Shown in pieces: positions 44,866 to 56,831 of a stretch of DNA of 64,000 bases; the stretch's first letter is position 1; each line of letters opens with the position of its first letter. Source of the stretch: Solanum dulcamara (taxonomy: Eukaryota > Streptophyta > Magnoliopsida > Solanales > Solanaceae); assembly GCF_947179165.1 (NCBI RefSeq), contig NC_077239.1:30580134-30644133 (forward strand), in the 5' to 3' direction. Made by a program: the position numbers and the translations under genes. Under the pieces are notes generated by a model. That model ran no database searches and had not been told where the DNA came from. It saw nothing but the letters and a program-made list of their open reading frames with translations.

Positions 44866-46614
44866 TGTTATACCCCATACTTTTGTACCTTGGAATGCTT
44901 CTTAAGCTTCTTAAGTTTCTTGAAAGGTTCTTAAGTTTCTTGGAAGGTTCATAAACCTCTTAGAAGTTACCATGCGAGCCGGATAATCTATAACGCTACC
45001 AAATAACTCTAAGGAAGGGAGAATGTGACACCCCATAGTAAGAAAGATTGGAAATATGATTATAGGAATCCGGAAGGAGTTGGAGGACAAGTAATGAGTC
45101 GTAGGACTCGACTTACTTATGTAAGCTACCATCTTAGAAATATTACATACTTAAGTTACTTGAGTACATACCAAGCTTACATAGCAAGAATTAATAGGTT
45201 CATAAAATAAGATAAGATTATGAACCCACAAGGGAGAAAAGAAGGTGACACATGGAAGCATGAGAGAGTTCCACCTGGTAGCATCTAGAAGTGACAAGAA
45301 GTCGCTGGAGTAAGGGGCGGACCCCATATGCCATGTGGCAGCACGTGGTTGGAGGAGGTGGTGTGTTGGCCCAATGAGGGCTTGATATATGTCACCTCCT
45401 AAAGTGGCCTATATATATATGTTTTATGATCATCCTTATCAAGAAAATTCATTATTATCTCCTAAGTTCAAGAAAACTCTAGAAAAAAAAAGAGAAGAGA
45501 AACCCTAGTGCTAGAGAAAATAGTGGTGACCAAGGGAAGAAAAAGGTAAGTTTTCCAATTTTGTTCCATGATTTAATTATCTAAGGTATACCATGATGGT
45601 ATGAACGTATTATTAATGTAAACTTATGGTTTGGAGCAGCACCAAAAGGTTAAAAAATAGCCATGAAGTTTTAGATGTGCTAAAAGAACTTTCGAGGCGA
45701 GTTTTGGTGAGTTTCGGGCAAGGTAAGGCTTTTCCTTTAAAATTGGAGTTTATGATGATGTTATGAGGTATATTACATGTCTTAAATAAGGTTGGAAGCA
45801 GAAAATTTGTATAAGTATGCTTGACGTTAAAAATGAACTAAATTGAAGTCGTTATAGTTAAACCGAAGTCGAGTAGTTAAACCGAAGTCGAGTAGTCTGG
45901 TTGGATGGCGTGTTACAGTGATGGAAATTGTTCTAAAAGGTATCTGGGTACTACTGGTTTCATCCACAAGACCCTCCATTTCATATTGTTAAAGGGTTTA
46001 CAAAATAAAGGTTAAAAACTCTATTTTGGTATCGTAGTTTTGAGCTAGTTATTTGGAGTTCTATTGAGTAATGTTGAAGTGATGTGATTGTATATATGAC
46101 TGCTGGTGGTTGTTGGTAATACGACTGCTAAGATTAGAGGTTGGATAGGGTAAGTTATAGGGGAGATGCTGCCCGATTTTCGATAACTTTGGAACTAGTA
46201 ATAAACTAGTCGAGGGAAATGGATACTTGGTTGTAGAGTTGGAAATTGAAAAGTTAAAGGTTATTAACCTTAGTATTTTTTCTTTCATGTCAAATAGGTT
46301 CAAAAGACAATGAGGCGAACGTGGGTAAGAGTAATCCATAGGAGGTATGTGAAGCCATTTCTTTATCTTGGCATGTTTGGTATAAGTATGTAAAGCCTAT
46401 CCTTTCTCTTCTTCTGGCATGTCCTAGATGTAAGTAAAAGATGATAAAATCTCCAAGGTGATTCCAGTTCTCAATTTTTCTTATTTACCCTTTAATGTTG
46501 GAACTCTTACAATAATTGGCATGACTTTTATGAAACAAATATACGACTTTTATATGATTCCCAAAAAGTTCCTATTCTTAGAGCCACTTGGATGGCCAAT
46601 TTTGTGATTTCCAA
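44866..46614 (+). repeat. 3' LTR of element B, truncated
   Basis: Aligns with 39245-41034 and then stops abruptly after TTCCAAAAGA, where host element A's integrase resumes. About 1.06 kb of LTR is missing. It has a private 19-bp direct duplication (TTAAACCGAAGTCGAGTAG) near 45870-45908. Confidence 0.87.
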
Positions 46615-47720
46615 AAGAAGTGAAAGTTCAGTATCAAATACTAAAGGGTCTGGCTCAAGACATTGAGATTCCTACTTGGAAGTGGGAAGGCTTGAATATG
46701 AACTTCGTTACTAGTTTGCCTCTTACTCGTAGGCAACATGATTATTTTTTGTGGTTGTTGACTAAATGACTAAGTCGGCTCATTTTCTTCCTGTTAAGAC
46801 TTCATATTCAACCAAGGACTATGCAAAATTATATATCTGAGAGTTGGTTAGTCTTCATGGTGTTCCATTGTCTATCATTTCGTATCGAGGTACTTAACTT
46901 ACATCTCAATTTTGGAGATCCTTCCAAAAGTATCCCGGTACCTAAGTGAATCTTAAAATAACTTTTCACCCACAAACGGATGGTCAGGTGTAGCGCACCA
47001 TTAAGACATTAGAAGATATGTTGAGAGAATGCATGACTGTTTTTAAAAGGAAATTAGGATGAGCATTTTCTATTGATAGAGGTTGCTTATAATAATAGTT
47101 ATCACTCTAGCATTGAAATGGCTCAATTTGAGGCACTGTATGGTAGGCGGTGTAGATCTCCTATTGGTTTTTTTAAGATTGGTGAAGTTTCTGTGATAGG
47201 ACCTAAGTTGGTATTTGAGGCTATGTAGGACGTTAGACTCATTAGAGAAAGATTAAAAATAATCCAAAGTCGACAAAAGTCCTATTTGAATATGAGAAAA
47301 GGGAAACTTGAATTTGAGGTTAGTGATTGCGTTTACTTGAAAATTTCACCCATGAAGGGTATAATCCATTTTGGTATGAAAGGAAAGCTAAGTCCTCACT
47401 ATGTTAGCCCATATCAGATTTTGAGGCAAATTGGAAAGGTGTCTTATGAGTTGGATTTTCCTTCAGATTTGGCATCGGTCCATCCGGTGTTCCATGTGTC
47501 ATTATTGAGTAAGTTTGTTGGTGATTCTAGCACTATTATGCTCTTGGATAGCATTGAGGTTAAGGAGAGTCTTTCTTCGGAAGATGTTCTGATTGAGATC
47601 TTGGACCTGCAATTTAGAAAGTTGAGGAACAAAGAAATAGCTTCAGTTAAAGTTTTATGGAGGAACCAAGAGGTTTAAGGTCCTACATGGGAGGCCAAAA
47701 CCGATATGATGTCTCGATAC
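46615..47720 (+). pseudogene. gypsy A, second integrase copy
   Basis: Resumes in the linker before the integrase core (D-I-E-I-P-T-W-K-W-E), then a core broken by stops, then an open 130-codon C-terminal stretch at 47286-47678 containing [26 protein letters not shown] and the chromodomain-like [13 protein letters not shown]. RNase H and the integrase zinc region are absent between 39244 and here. Confidence 0.87.
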
Positions 47721-47979
47721 CCTCATATCTTTCCTTCCATACCTAGTTGAGGTATTTAGGTCCTTCATGACCCAACCATCCCAAATCATATATTTTAGTT
47801 ATTCTCATGGTTTCATATGCATTCATATTCATGAAATGAGTTTTAAAGTTATATTTGTGCTGGAGATTAAAGATTTCATGTTTTGTGCATTATTGATATG
47901 TGTTACATTCATGTTGGGTTGTTATGTTCCTTTCCTATTCTACTCATGCTAGCTTGAGTCCCATTCGAGGATGAATGAT

Positions 47980-47995
47980 CCCAAGGGAGAAATAT
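47980..47995 (+). other. polypurine tract of gypsy A
   Basis: CCAAGGGAGAAATAT lies directly before LTR3. Confidence 0.8.
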
Positions 47996-50207
47996 TGTAA
48001 GACCCCGAAAGTTGAAAAGTCAGAAAATAAGGACCAAAAGGTGAAATCAAAGAAAATTTTAGATTTTGGCACTAGAGAAGACCATCACAGTCCATGGTCC
48101 ACACCACGCCTCATGGTATGCCACCATGGTCGAGTCCCACACGCTTATTCCTACATATAAAGGACCATAATAGGGGACCACGAGCCATGGTGACCCCTCC
48201 CCTTATGGCCCTCAGATAAATTCCAAAGGTAGGGACCATGCTTGACCACCATGGGTCTTGTTACCCTTCACATACCATGGTGGGTTCCGTGGTGGTCACT
48301 CTGCAGGCCCTCCTCTAGGTCCTACACCACGTCCATGGTTCACGGATTATGATAACCTCCATAAGTCGTAAAGGTCTCCTTGGAGAAAGTCCTGAAACTT
48401 TTCCCTTAAATCCTAGAATTCAAAGATCAAGTCAATCACCACGGACATCATCACGGGACCTGGTGATGATCACATACCGTGATTAGTCATCCTTTGATGG
48501 GTTCGAATTTCTAGTTAAATGAAGGGTATTTAGTCATTCCCTGTATTTTAATTAATATATATGGTTGATTTTGGGACTAGATTCATTGTGTAATCATCCT
48601 AAATACTCCTAAATCTATTTGTTTTCCTCATTAACTCCCAAACAACTTTAAGACTTTTCTCTTAAGGTTCCTTCAAGAGTTCATTTTCTTTATCAAGGTA
48701 TTAGCTAGGTTTTCTTCATGAAAACATCTTCATTCCCAATTTCAAGTTCAAATTCATTCAAGATATGTGGATTGATCCATGGGTTGCTTTCACCCATCGA
48801 GTACCAATGTTTTTACTTAAAATCCCATGAATTTCAATTTGGTTTGTAACCCTAGTTTGATGAATTGCATTGCACTATTTCAATTATGTTTTCAATTGAT
48901 ATCAACAATTATTATAAGCATGATTCTACATTAATTGTATAATTTTTAGTTTAATTATGAATGCCCATACATGAAGCTACTTTCAATTATGATTATGAGG
49001 ATCAATAATGATTTACATGAGTTTCGACTATGAGTTCAATGATTTTCAAAACAAAAGCTTTTATAAATGAATTTGAGATTGATGATTGAATGACAAATGA
49101 TATGATGATGATCAATTATGATTCAAGAAAGTTATTATGGTGTGATAAGTAAAATTCTCACACAATCATGTTTCAATGGTGATAAAAATAATTCTCACCA
49201 AAGTTATGGATTGTTATGAATCACTAAAGTTAATGAGCTACTCTATGATTATTCCCATGAATGAAGTTAATGATGATGTTTCCAATGTTTTAATGAATTC
49301 TATTGGGATATTGACTAAGCACTGATAGGAATTGTAGGTGGGGTTCGGTCCATAACATAGTTAGTTAACCAAGAGAATTCTAGAAGAAACCTAAAGTCTC
49401 AAACTATGTTGCCCCCGTAGATTGCCTTCATGGCTTAGCTAGTGGATCCACAAATAGCTCATAAAGTTAAAGTTCTTCTCACGGAGTATACTTTGACAAG
49501 TAGCCTCTCTCTTCTCAATGTGGGAGTTATATCGCATTCCATGTTATAGCTCGCATAATCTTAAAATGCCGGTTAAAGGTCTTATCCCACATAGTTTTAG
49601 TTGAGTTATGAGTTTTTATGGTGATTACAAGATTTTGATGCATTGACAATGAGATGAATATTTTAAATGTTTTCATGATATTATACATGTTTTACAAGAT
49701 GTTGGTCTTGCATCCCATGATTCATATTGATATTTCTAATGTTTATTGTTCATGCATACCTCACATACATAGTACCTTTTATGTACTAATACATATTTCG
49801 CCTACGTTGTCTTATAATGTAGGGACAGATGATATTCATGTTTCTCGTATTTGTGGCTAGAGTTGCTTTAGTTCTCAAGAGTTGGTGAGTCCTCACTCAT
49901 CGAGGACATGACTTTTCTTTCATTTTGTTACTTTGGATTTTATCTTATGATTTGGGTGAGCTACGAGCTTGTCGTGAAGCCCCCATCAAGTTTAGACTTA
50001 GAGGCATGTTTAGACGTTGTAAGTAATGTAGTCCATGTTGGACATTGATTTGAGTATTACACTTTCCTTAGACTTTCATTGTTGAGTTGGTTCTTCCCCT
50101 TCATTTCATTATGTTTAATTGCCTTATGTATGCTAAGATAGCTTGGTTGGAATCCTTCGAGTTTCTGATCCTCATGTTATGGATAGACCCTAGGTTTGGT
50201 AGTGACA
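47996..50207 (+). repeat. LTR3 of gypsy A
   Basis: A 2212-bp LTR starting TGTAAGACC and ending GGTAGTGACA, followed by GGCAT. The ends were fixed by alignment with LTR1 and by the target duplication. Confidence 0.9.
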
Positions 50208-50212
50208 GGCAT
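50208..50212. repeat. target-site duplication GGCAT, right copy (element A)
   Basis: Identical to 31622-31626. Confidence 0.85.
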
Positions 50213-50567
50213 TTAAGTATACATAACTTGCTAGATTTTGCATGCGACAGGCTGATACGATATCACCAATACCAAATGACTACTGAGTTATATGTCATGG
50301 GGAACAAAATCCTAAGACGATCACACATTCTTAACAATCTTAAATCTTATTTTGTTACTGCAATTTTTTAATTATCAAAATAATAAAATTCCTCCATTTA
50401 CTTTATGCATGTTCATTACTTTGAAATATTGACTGCAATTGAGTTTATGTGCTAGTAGACTTATTTCTTCCACATTCCCTATAGGTTCAATCCCAACCTA
50501 GTTGGGTTCTATAATTGACGGCGGCCACTTTATACTTCTTAATTGAAGTATAAGTTTGGGCATATCA
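50208..50567 (+). repeat. solo LTR C, part 2
   Basis: Continues C after the A insertion and ends ...GTTTGGGCATATCA. The CAACCTAGTTGGGTTCTAT phrase near 50500 and the GGGCATATCA end are typical of the 3' end of this solanaceous LTR class. Confidence 0.75.
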
Positions 50568-50654
50568 AACTGTGGACACGCCTCTAAGGCAGAGACTTAA
50601 CCTTTCTCTATGCTCTTCCAGACTGATCTATGTTAAAATAGTTCGGGTATTACA
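50568..50654 (-). repeat. 5' LTR of gypsy D, part 2 (outer end)
   Basis: Aligns with 15812-15894, for example GTGGACAC and CAGACTGAT.TATGTTAAAATAGTT, ending ATTACA. This is the outer edge of D; TGGT follows, and ATGGT precedes D at 13669-13673, a probable target duplication. Confidence 0.85.
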
Positions 50655-53090
50655 TGGTCGTAGACCCAACTATAGGTCATAGACCCTGCTCTCATGTATG
50701 CCAAAGTTATGACTCTCTGAACCTCTTTTATGAGCATCATAGGAAGAGTTGCAGGAGGCTTAATTTTCTCAAAGTATGGAGTGATCTACGAACCTCACCT
50801 ATGACCCATACCTCCATTTATGGTCCGTAGGTGCTTGGTCATGGATCACTCTTTTGAAGAAATTTGATTAGGTTCTATTGGGATTTTCTAATGGTTGAGC
50901 TAGGATACTTTGGGGTGTTACAACTATGGTCTACTTTCTTGACTGGAATTTATTAGATGATGTTTAGTATGAATTTCATGTGATTTAGGTTTGCATTTTT
51001 CGAGTATTAGAATTGCTTCCTTCTATTCTATCTTCTTTGATTCCCCTAGAAGCATTGGGATTATAGTGGGTAATGAGATCTTTAGTTTAGGCTTTTGGCC
51101 TTGCTTGTACTATGAATTAGTGTGATTATCATTATAAGGATTGATACTGGTGGCCCGAGGCTATGATTGAGCCTTATATGCCTTAGAGTGTGTTTTATCT
51201 CCCTTTGTAGTGGTGTGTTGCTTCCTATATGGCTTGTTGTGTAAAGTGTATCTTGTGCTATTATTTGAAACCTTACCAGCTCATTGTAGTCATAGGTTTG
51301 GCTTAGCTATTCTCGATTGTGAGCTGGAGTGGCATGTTTAGGGTAAGGCATCATTTTATGAGTAATTTCTCCCCCCTTATTGATTTTGGAGCTCTTCTTA
51401 ATTCCTTTGCATGATGATTAGCGGTTGGCCTGTTATACTTTATTGAGTTCTTGTTATATTTTTGGGCCTAAGTCCGTGTTCTTGGAGCAGTTGGACCCCA
51501 GGTTAGTTTTCTTTGCCTTTGTAGCGTGGAAGTGTTGGTATTGTATTATGATCTCATGTGTCTTTTTTGGATGCTGGTGATGGCATGTATTGCATTGATT
51601 TTTCATTCTCACATTTTTATACTTATGATCGATCTCGACTTATGATTGACCTCAACTCATGCATTGGTTCATCATTATCATTCATGGAAAAAAATTGTTT
51701 TCTCATTGTTGTTATTTTAAATTGGTTTTAGCGGGAGTTGTACCACCTAGACTACTTTGATAAACTGATTTTCAAGATATATGAGGTATCAAGGACATGC
51801 TCCCTTCCGACTTTGAAATATTAGAGGCATCCAAGATGTGCTCAGTTTTTACTTGACTAGTCAGCATATCGACGTCCTATTCTGCATTGGTTTGCCTATT
51901 AGATCCAGTACCTGGATGGAGGGTATCCCAGATTCTTGATTATAAATCCCATTTCAGGGATTGTCAAGGTATATAGACTCCTTCTGGTCATGTGACACAT
52001 TGAATCGAATGAGAAAACTACATGGGTCCTACCTTGCTAGTTGAGGGTTGGGGTGGGGGTATATGCTTGGTTTCACTTATTACAGATGACACTATTTACA
52101 AATGGTCCTATGGTTTTTACTGCGTAACATGCATTCATATGCACTGCCTATCACCGGTATATTAGTTGTTGTTGGCACTTAGCAGTCTTATGGGGGCCAG
52201 TTGTGTTATGTTTGTTGCTTTGTACCTTCTGAGCTTATGGATGTCCGATTAGGTTATTGTTTGACTATATTAGTGCATTATTGTATTGAACTGATATTTG
52301 TAATCATGTATGACTCAGACTTGTCTTGAAGCTGGTACTCCCTGGTAGGTAGAGTTGGATTAACGTTCAGGCTGTCATGTTGTTTAGTTGTGATTGTCAT
52401 CGGTATGCCCTTGCTTAGTTGACTTCAGTAGTACTTCCTTATTGTGAGTAGGTTTTTGGGATTGCGCTTGTAAGTGCATTCTTTGATTGGATCTCTTATT
52501 TTGTGTATCCTGTTTCTTCATTCTCATTACATGTGCTATCTTGTTATATTTTCTGTGTAGTTACTTGTGATGTAGTTTCCTTATTTATATATTATTTATA
52601 CTTGCATTATCTATGGAACTTATTCGGTCTATCCCTACTGAGTACCATTTGTTTGGTATTGATGATACACTCTTGCACCCTGCAGATCATAGTCCGAGTT
52701 CTCTTGTTGATTTGGATTTCGTGTAGAGCATCTTTTGGATTTCGGAGACTGGGGTGAGCTCCTGCCATTCGGAGTTATTGATTTCTATCTATTTTGGCTA
52801 GGCTAATCTTTATGTTGTATTCAGATATAGTCCGTACTTATATTGTATTTGTAAAAGCCTTGTATTTTTATTTTAATTAGATGCTCGATTACTGACTGAT
52901 GCTAGATCTCAGGGATGGTTTGTGATTTTATATTTGATTATTCCTCTTTCTTCTCATTGCGATTTATCTTCGGCTTCCTTTGATTACCTTCCATTTGATA
53001 GTCTGTTGCCTCTGATTGCGGGCTATGGGTTAGGATTACCTACCGTGGCTTTATATTAGGCGTCATTATGACCTGATCAGATTTGAAGGG
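50655..53090 (+). repeat. decayed LTR-like sequence
   Basis: No protein coding seen. The first 250 bp carry CTACG/CGTAG-type inverted motifs like those in D and E. The end (about 53020-53090) resembles the plus-strand 3' end of a gypsy LTR, with a GGCGTCATTATGACCTGATCAG-like boundary phrase. I found no partner LTR. It is also the right-hand flank of the D insertion site. Confidence 0.45.
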
Positions 53091-55500
53091 AATAGGGAGA
53101 AAAGAGGATAAATAATAGGACTTTTTTTAAATTGACATAGTAATATATTTATCATCTAAACCTTGCACTTAGGGATATATTTTAGTTAATTAAATCTAAC
53201 ATATGCCATGTGTCACCAATCATAGCTAGAACTTGGGAAAAATGGAGACGAGGGAAATGGAGAGGAGCCAAATCCCCCCCCCCCTTATAGTTGTAGGAGT
53301 AGACAATTCAAATGTAAATAAACGTTTTTGCGTCATTTTGATTGGCTCATTTAAGTCATCAATCTTATCGCAAATGATATGTGATAAGATTATCTGTAAT
53401 TGGCTAGCATATGTCATTTTGGATACTTGACGACTTTTGATTGGTTGTTGAATTTGATTGAATTGCCACATCATTCGAATATAAGACATCATTTTGTTAG
53501 TCTTAAATTTCATTGAGATGCCACGTCACTTAACATATGGAATGAGTTTGAACCTCAATAAAAAAAACTCTCCTTGGACTTGAATTTTTTAAAAATATAC
53601 TTATTTAATTGTGCAATTCAAATTAACAGTTCAACCAAAATAAACATGAATTTAATCCAAATTTTATATGAATTTAACCCAATAATATTTATATGTACAA
53701 GTAGGAGTATTCACGATTTGGATAAAAATCAATCCAAACTCGATTTTATTTGGGTTTGATTTGATTTGATTTTATATTTTTTTTAAAAAAAATCAATAAT
53801 ATTTGATTTGATTTTGTTAAAAAAATTGAATTGAACCGATAAATTATTTACATATATTTTTATAATTATATATACATAATATATTATTTTTTATGAATAA
53901 TTATAAAATATCTTATACATTTAATCTTTAAAATTTATTTATGAAAGAAAAAAGCCCAAAACGAAAAATATTTCAAACATTTATGTTTTTCTGTTCTCAC
54001 ATCTTGCCTTTTGATTTTATTTTCATGTATACTTAATAACTGAACAACTGAATCAAAGCCGATAAATAATCAAACCGATAAATACATATTATATTTGATT
54101 TAATTTTAATAAATTTAAAAATAATTAATTTAATTTAATTTTAATTTTCATCATTAGCCAATTTAAATAAACTCATGAACTCCCTTATCTATAGTGATCT
54201 CATACAGGTGTACGCTGAATGACATGAAGGGGAAAACAACCACCATTAGGATCATAATCAGCGATAAATAATCAGTGAAGCGATAAACACTGAAGTGAGA
54301 AGAGGACGATACGGGGTATTTTCTTGATAGATTTTGCAATGTATAGTTTTAAAAATGTTTTAACTTCTGTTTTGTCATACATTTTGAAGTTAAAATTTGA
54401 AATCAAGTTCTTAAATTGGATTATTGAAATTTGAAATTAAGTTTTTTAAAATTAAATTTTTGAAATTTGAAGTATTTGAAGTTGTGTTTGAATATGTAAT
54501 TGAAAAAAATTAAATTTTTACAAGAAAAAGTACTAAAAACCCAAAAAATGATCTCAGCTAATTTTGGAAACTTAAAAAAATAAGGATCAGATTTAAAAAA
54601 TATTCACTTTCTATTTTAGTTGCTGTGAGTCGTGATGTTGCGGAAATACAGAGGGCAAATCTCTTTCCTACTCAAAGATAGGGCTGCTTATCGGCGGATC
54701 GGGTGATAGTTTTCCTCGATAGCTTAGTCTATCAGATATTAATTTTTAAATTTACTATTTCGCTAGCAAATCTATAAGATAGATTGATTCGATAACAGAT
54801 TAGTAATTATCGAACGGTTATTGAGCTGTGTATCAACCAACCTCTAATCTCTGTGGTACCTTTATTTTTCGATGAACGCACATTATAAAAAAGATTACTT
54901 CTTTTCACTATTTTAAATGCAATGAGCAGTGATAGAAAAAATAGTAGTTTTCCTACTCTCTATTCTTTAAGACAAAATATATAATTATACAAAAATAAAT
55001 AAGTTTTTCTGGCTTTCCGATTTTAGCCTTTAGGAGTTAGGATTAACAAAGGGATACTATATAATTACTTTTATATATTATGGTAAAATATTAAATGGGG
55101 CTAATATATGTACCTAAAATAAGAGTGTAAGTATGATAATTTTTAACGGGTTAACGGTTTACCCGATAAGAAAATTAAATAATCCACCTCACACTAATAA
55201 ATCGCTAATTATAAAATTTTAATCTTTTGTCTAACCATTTATTCTATAGCCTGATCATAAATGTTGGTTAAGGTTAATATCCCACAAAATGACTATGTTT
55301 CTTACAAGCTCTCTATGTCTTTTAGATGATGCACTGGCCTTATTTCACGCCTTATGATTTAAAGGATTCTTGATCTTGCATCCCATATTTTATGTTTATT
55401 ATCAATAAACCAATTTTGATATTGACCCACTAATTACGATTCGATTTTGAACACCCGTTCAAAAGAAATTACTCAAGTTGAACCGACCCGTTCCTTGCAT
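53091..55500. other. AT-rich intergenic DNA, upstream of host gene
   Basis: No convincing gene on either strand. It holds a C run (53275-53285) and an AT-rich stretch of TTTGATTTGATTTGA repeats with CCGATAAAT motifs (53700-54170) that recalls solanaceous non-coding MITE- or SINE-like repeats. Two further stretches (54690-54860, 55140-55240) have GGGTTAACGGTTTACCCG-like content. Short frames here look like chance. Confidence 0.4.
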
Positions 55501-55557
55501 CCCTTTATTTAAGGTTTTAGAATTAGATTTATTTTGAGCCTCAAGCCCTCAACCTTT

Positions 55558-55570
55558 ATTTAGGGTTTTT
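55558..55570 (+). promoter_or_regulatory. telo-box-like motif, 5' leader/promoter of RETICULATA-related gene
   Basis: TTTAGGGTTTTT is the reverse complement of the AAACCCTAA telo box common in promoters and leaders of plant housekeeping and plastid-protein genes. A TTATTTAA stretch near 55504 could be the TATA element. The leader may contain an intron: AAAG|GTAGCC at 55647 and a CT-rich TTTTTCTAG near 55780; this is unproven. Confidence 0.4.
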
Positions 55571-55790
55571 CCCAGTTGAATAGTGCTTCTAGTCTTTTCT
55601 TTCTCGTCTGCTAATTTGTAGCAGCTGCTGAAAATCTCAGAAAGGTAGCCCCTTTTGCTTTTCTTTCAATTTTTTTTTTTTGCACATTGCTGAGACAAGA
55701 ATACCACTATTTTTTCCTCTCCAAAGACATAACCTCTTTTGCTGAAATCAAGGTCTCTGTTTTCTCCGCTCTTTTTCTAGTAGGTAAAAT

Positions 55791-56831
55791 ATGTCGGCGG
55801 TGGTTCAACTTCGCTACTCTTCACTTCCAGCCCACTATCAGAATCAAACTCGTTACTTTTCTGGTGTCAAAAATCTCAACTTTAACCCATTAAGAACCAG
55901 CCATGTAGGTTCTAAACAATTGCGTATCAAGTATCAAGTTCCTTGTGCTGGGGGAGGTGATGGAGGAAGCATTGGGATGGGACGAGGCACTGGTGGTGGT
56001 GATGGGGATTGGAGTGATGGGGGAGATTCACATGATTCCTGGGACAGTTTTGGACCAATTGGTGCTTTTCTCAATGGCTGGAGATCTAGGGTTGCTGCGG
56101 ATCCACAATTCCCGTTTAAGGTTCTTATGGAGGAATTGGTTGGTGTGACTTCCGCTGTCATAGGAGACATGGCATCTCGTCCTAACTTTGGCCTTAATGA
56201 ATTGGATTTTGTGTTTTCCACACTTGTCGTTGGTTCCATTTTGAATTTTGTGTTGATGTATATATTGGCGCCAACACCATCTGCTTCTGTTCGAGCCCTG
56301 CCTTTAATTTTCGCCAGTTGCCCACCAAGCCACATGTTTGAGCCTGGTGCTTACAGTTTATTCAGTAGGGTTGGGACATTGGTCTACAAAGGAACTCTCT
56401 TTGCTGCTGTTGGATTTGCTGCTGGACTTGTTGGAACTGCAGTTTCTAATGGTTTAATCAAGATAAGGAAGAAGATGGATCCTAATTTTGAGACGCCAAA
56501 TAAGCCTCCTCCAACACTTCTAAATGCTGCAACATGGGCAACTCATATGGGTGTCAGCAGTAATTTAAGATACCAAACACTTAATGGTATTGAGTTCTTG
56601 CTGGACAAAGTTCTTCCTCCAGTGGTTTTTAAAACGTCCGTTGTGGTTTTGAGATGCTTGAATAATGTCCTTGGGGGAATGTCATTTGTCATGTTGGCAA
56701 GGCTGACTGGTTCTCAGAGTGTAGATAAAGGGGAGGTAGTTACTGTGAAAGATGATGGAGTAAACGTAGAGAAAGAGAGGTTGCTGAATCAGAGAGACAA
56801 CATACAAAATGGTGATTCTGTTTCAAAGTGA
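55791..56831 (+). CDS. RETICULATA-related protein, chloroplastic (DUF3411)
   Basis: 346 codons in one exon, ATG 55791 to TGA 56831. Residues 1-50 are Ser/Arg/Asn-rich with few acids, like a plastid transit peptide. Residues 53-80 are a Gly/Asp-rich linker. The DUF3411 domain covers about 85-305 and includes W-D-S-F-G-P-I-G-A-F-L-N-G-W, D-P-Q-F-P-F-K-V-L and D-M-A-S-R-P-N-F-G. Three hydrophobic helices are likely: about 138-160, 197-223 and 277-303. Arabidopsis RETICULATA family members are plastid envelope proteins whose loss gives reticulate leaves; the biochemical role is unsettled. Length and linker fit the short RER3/RER4 group, but I cannot choose between them. The first ATG of the open frame fits the transit peptide. 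Gypsy element E begins ~840 bp after the stop. Intact and probably functional. Confidence 0.93.
   Translation: MSAVVQLRYSSLPAHYQNQTRYFSGVKNLNFNPLRTSHVGSKQLRIKYQVPCAGGGDGGSIGMGRGTGGGDGDWSDGGDSHDSWDSFGPIGAFLNGWRSRVAADPQFPFKVLMEELVGVTSAVIGDMASRPNFGLNELDFVFSTLVVGSILNFVLMYILAPTPSASVRALPLIFASCPPSHMFEPGAYSLFSRVGTLVYKGTLFAAVGFAAGLVGTAVSNGLIKIRKKMDPNFETPNKPPPTLLNAATWATHMGVSSNLRYQTLNGIEFLLDKVLPPVVFKTSVVVLRCLNNVLGGMSFVMLARLTGSQSVDKGEVVTVKDDGVNVEKERLLNQRDNIQNGDSVSK

Larger units (their letters stand above)
39245..46614 (+). mobile_element. LTR retrotransposon B nested in A
   Basis: LTR (39245-42091), primer binding site, 2.8-kb internal region, polypurine tract, second LTR (44866-~46614, truncated). The target site on the left would be TTTAG (39240-39244); the right copy is lost. 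The internal region holds only a scrap of integrase, so this copy is non-autonomous. The two LTRs share their first ~1.75 kb at roughly nine positions in ten. Confidence 0.88.
31627..50207 (+). mobile_element. gypsy complex A with three LTRs
   Basis: Plus-strand Ty3/gypsy complex bounded by GGCAT on both sides. Order: LTR1 (31627-33835), leader and integrase (33836-35310), LTR2 (35311-37029), leader-gag-protease-RT (37030-39244), inserted element B, integrase (46615-47995), LTR3 (47996-50207). The single target duplication shows the complex occupies one insertion site; the repeated LTR-internal-LTR-internal-LTR order suggests recombination between copies after insertion. All coding parts are broken. 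Confidence 0.88.

Noticed and set aside
50655..53090. Complete LTR retrotransposon
   Set aside because: No second LTR, PBS, polypurine tract or coding remnant found; only LTR-like phrases.
55934..56335. 133-codon minus-strand frame inside the RETICULATA-related gene
   Set aside because: Antisense shadow of the Gly/Asp-rich linker and DUF3411 start; no domain, no promoter evidence.
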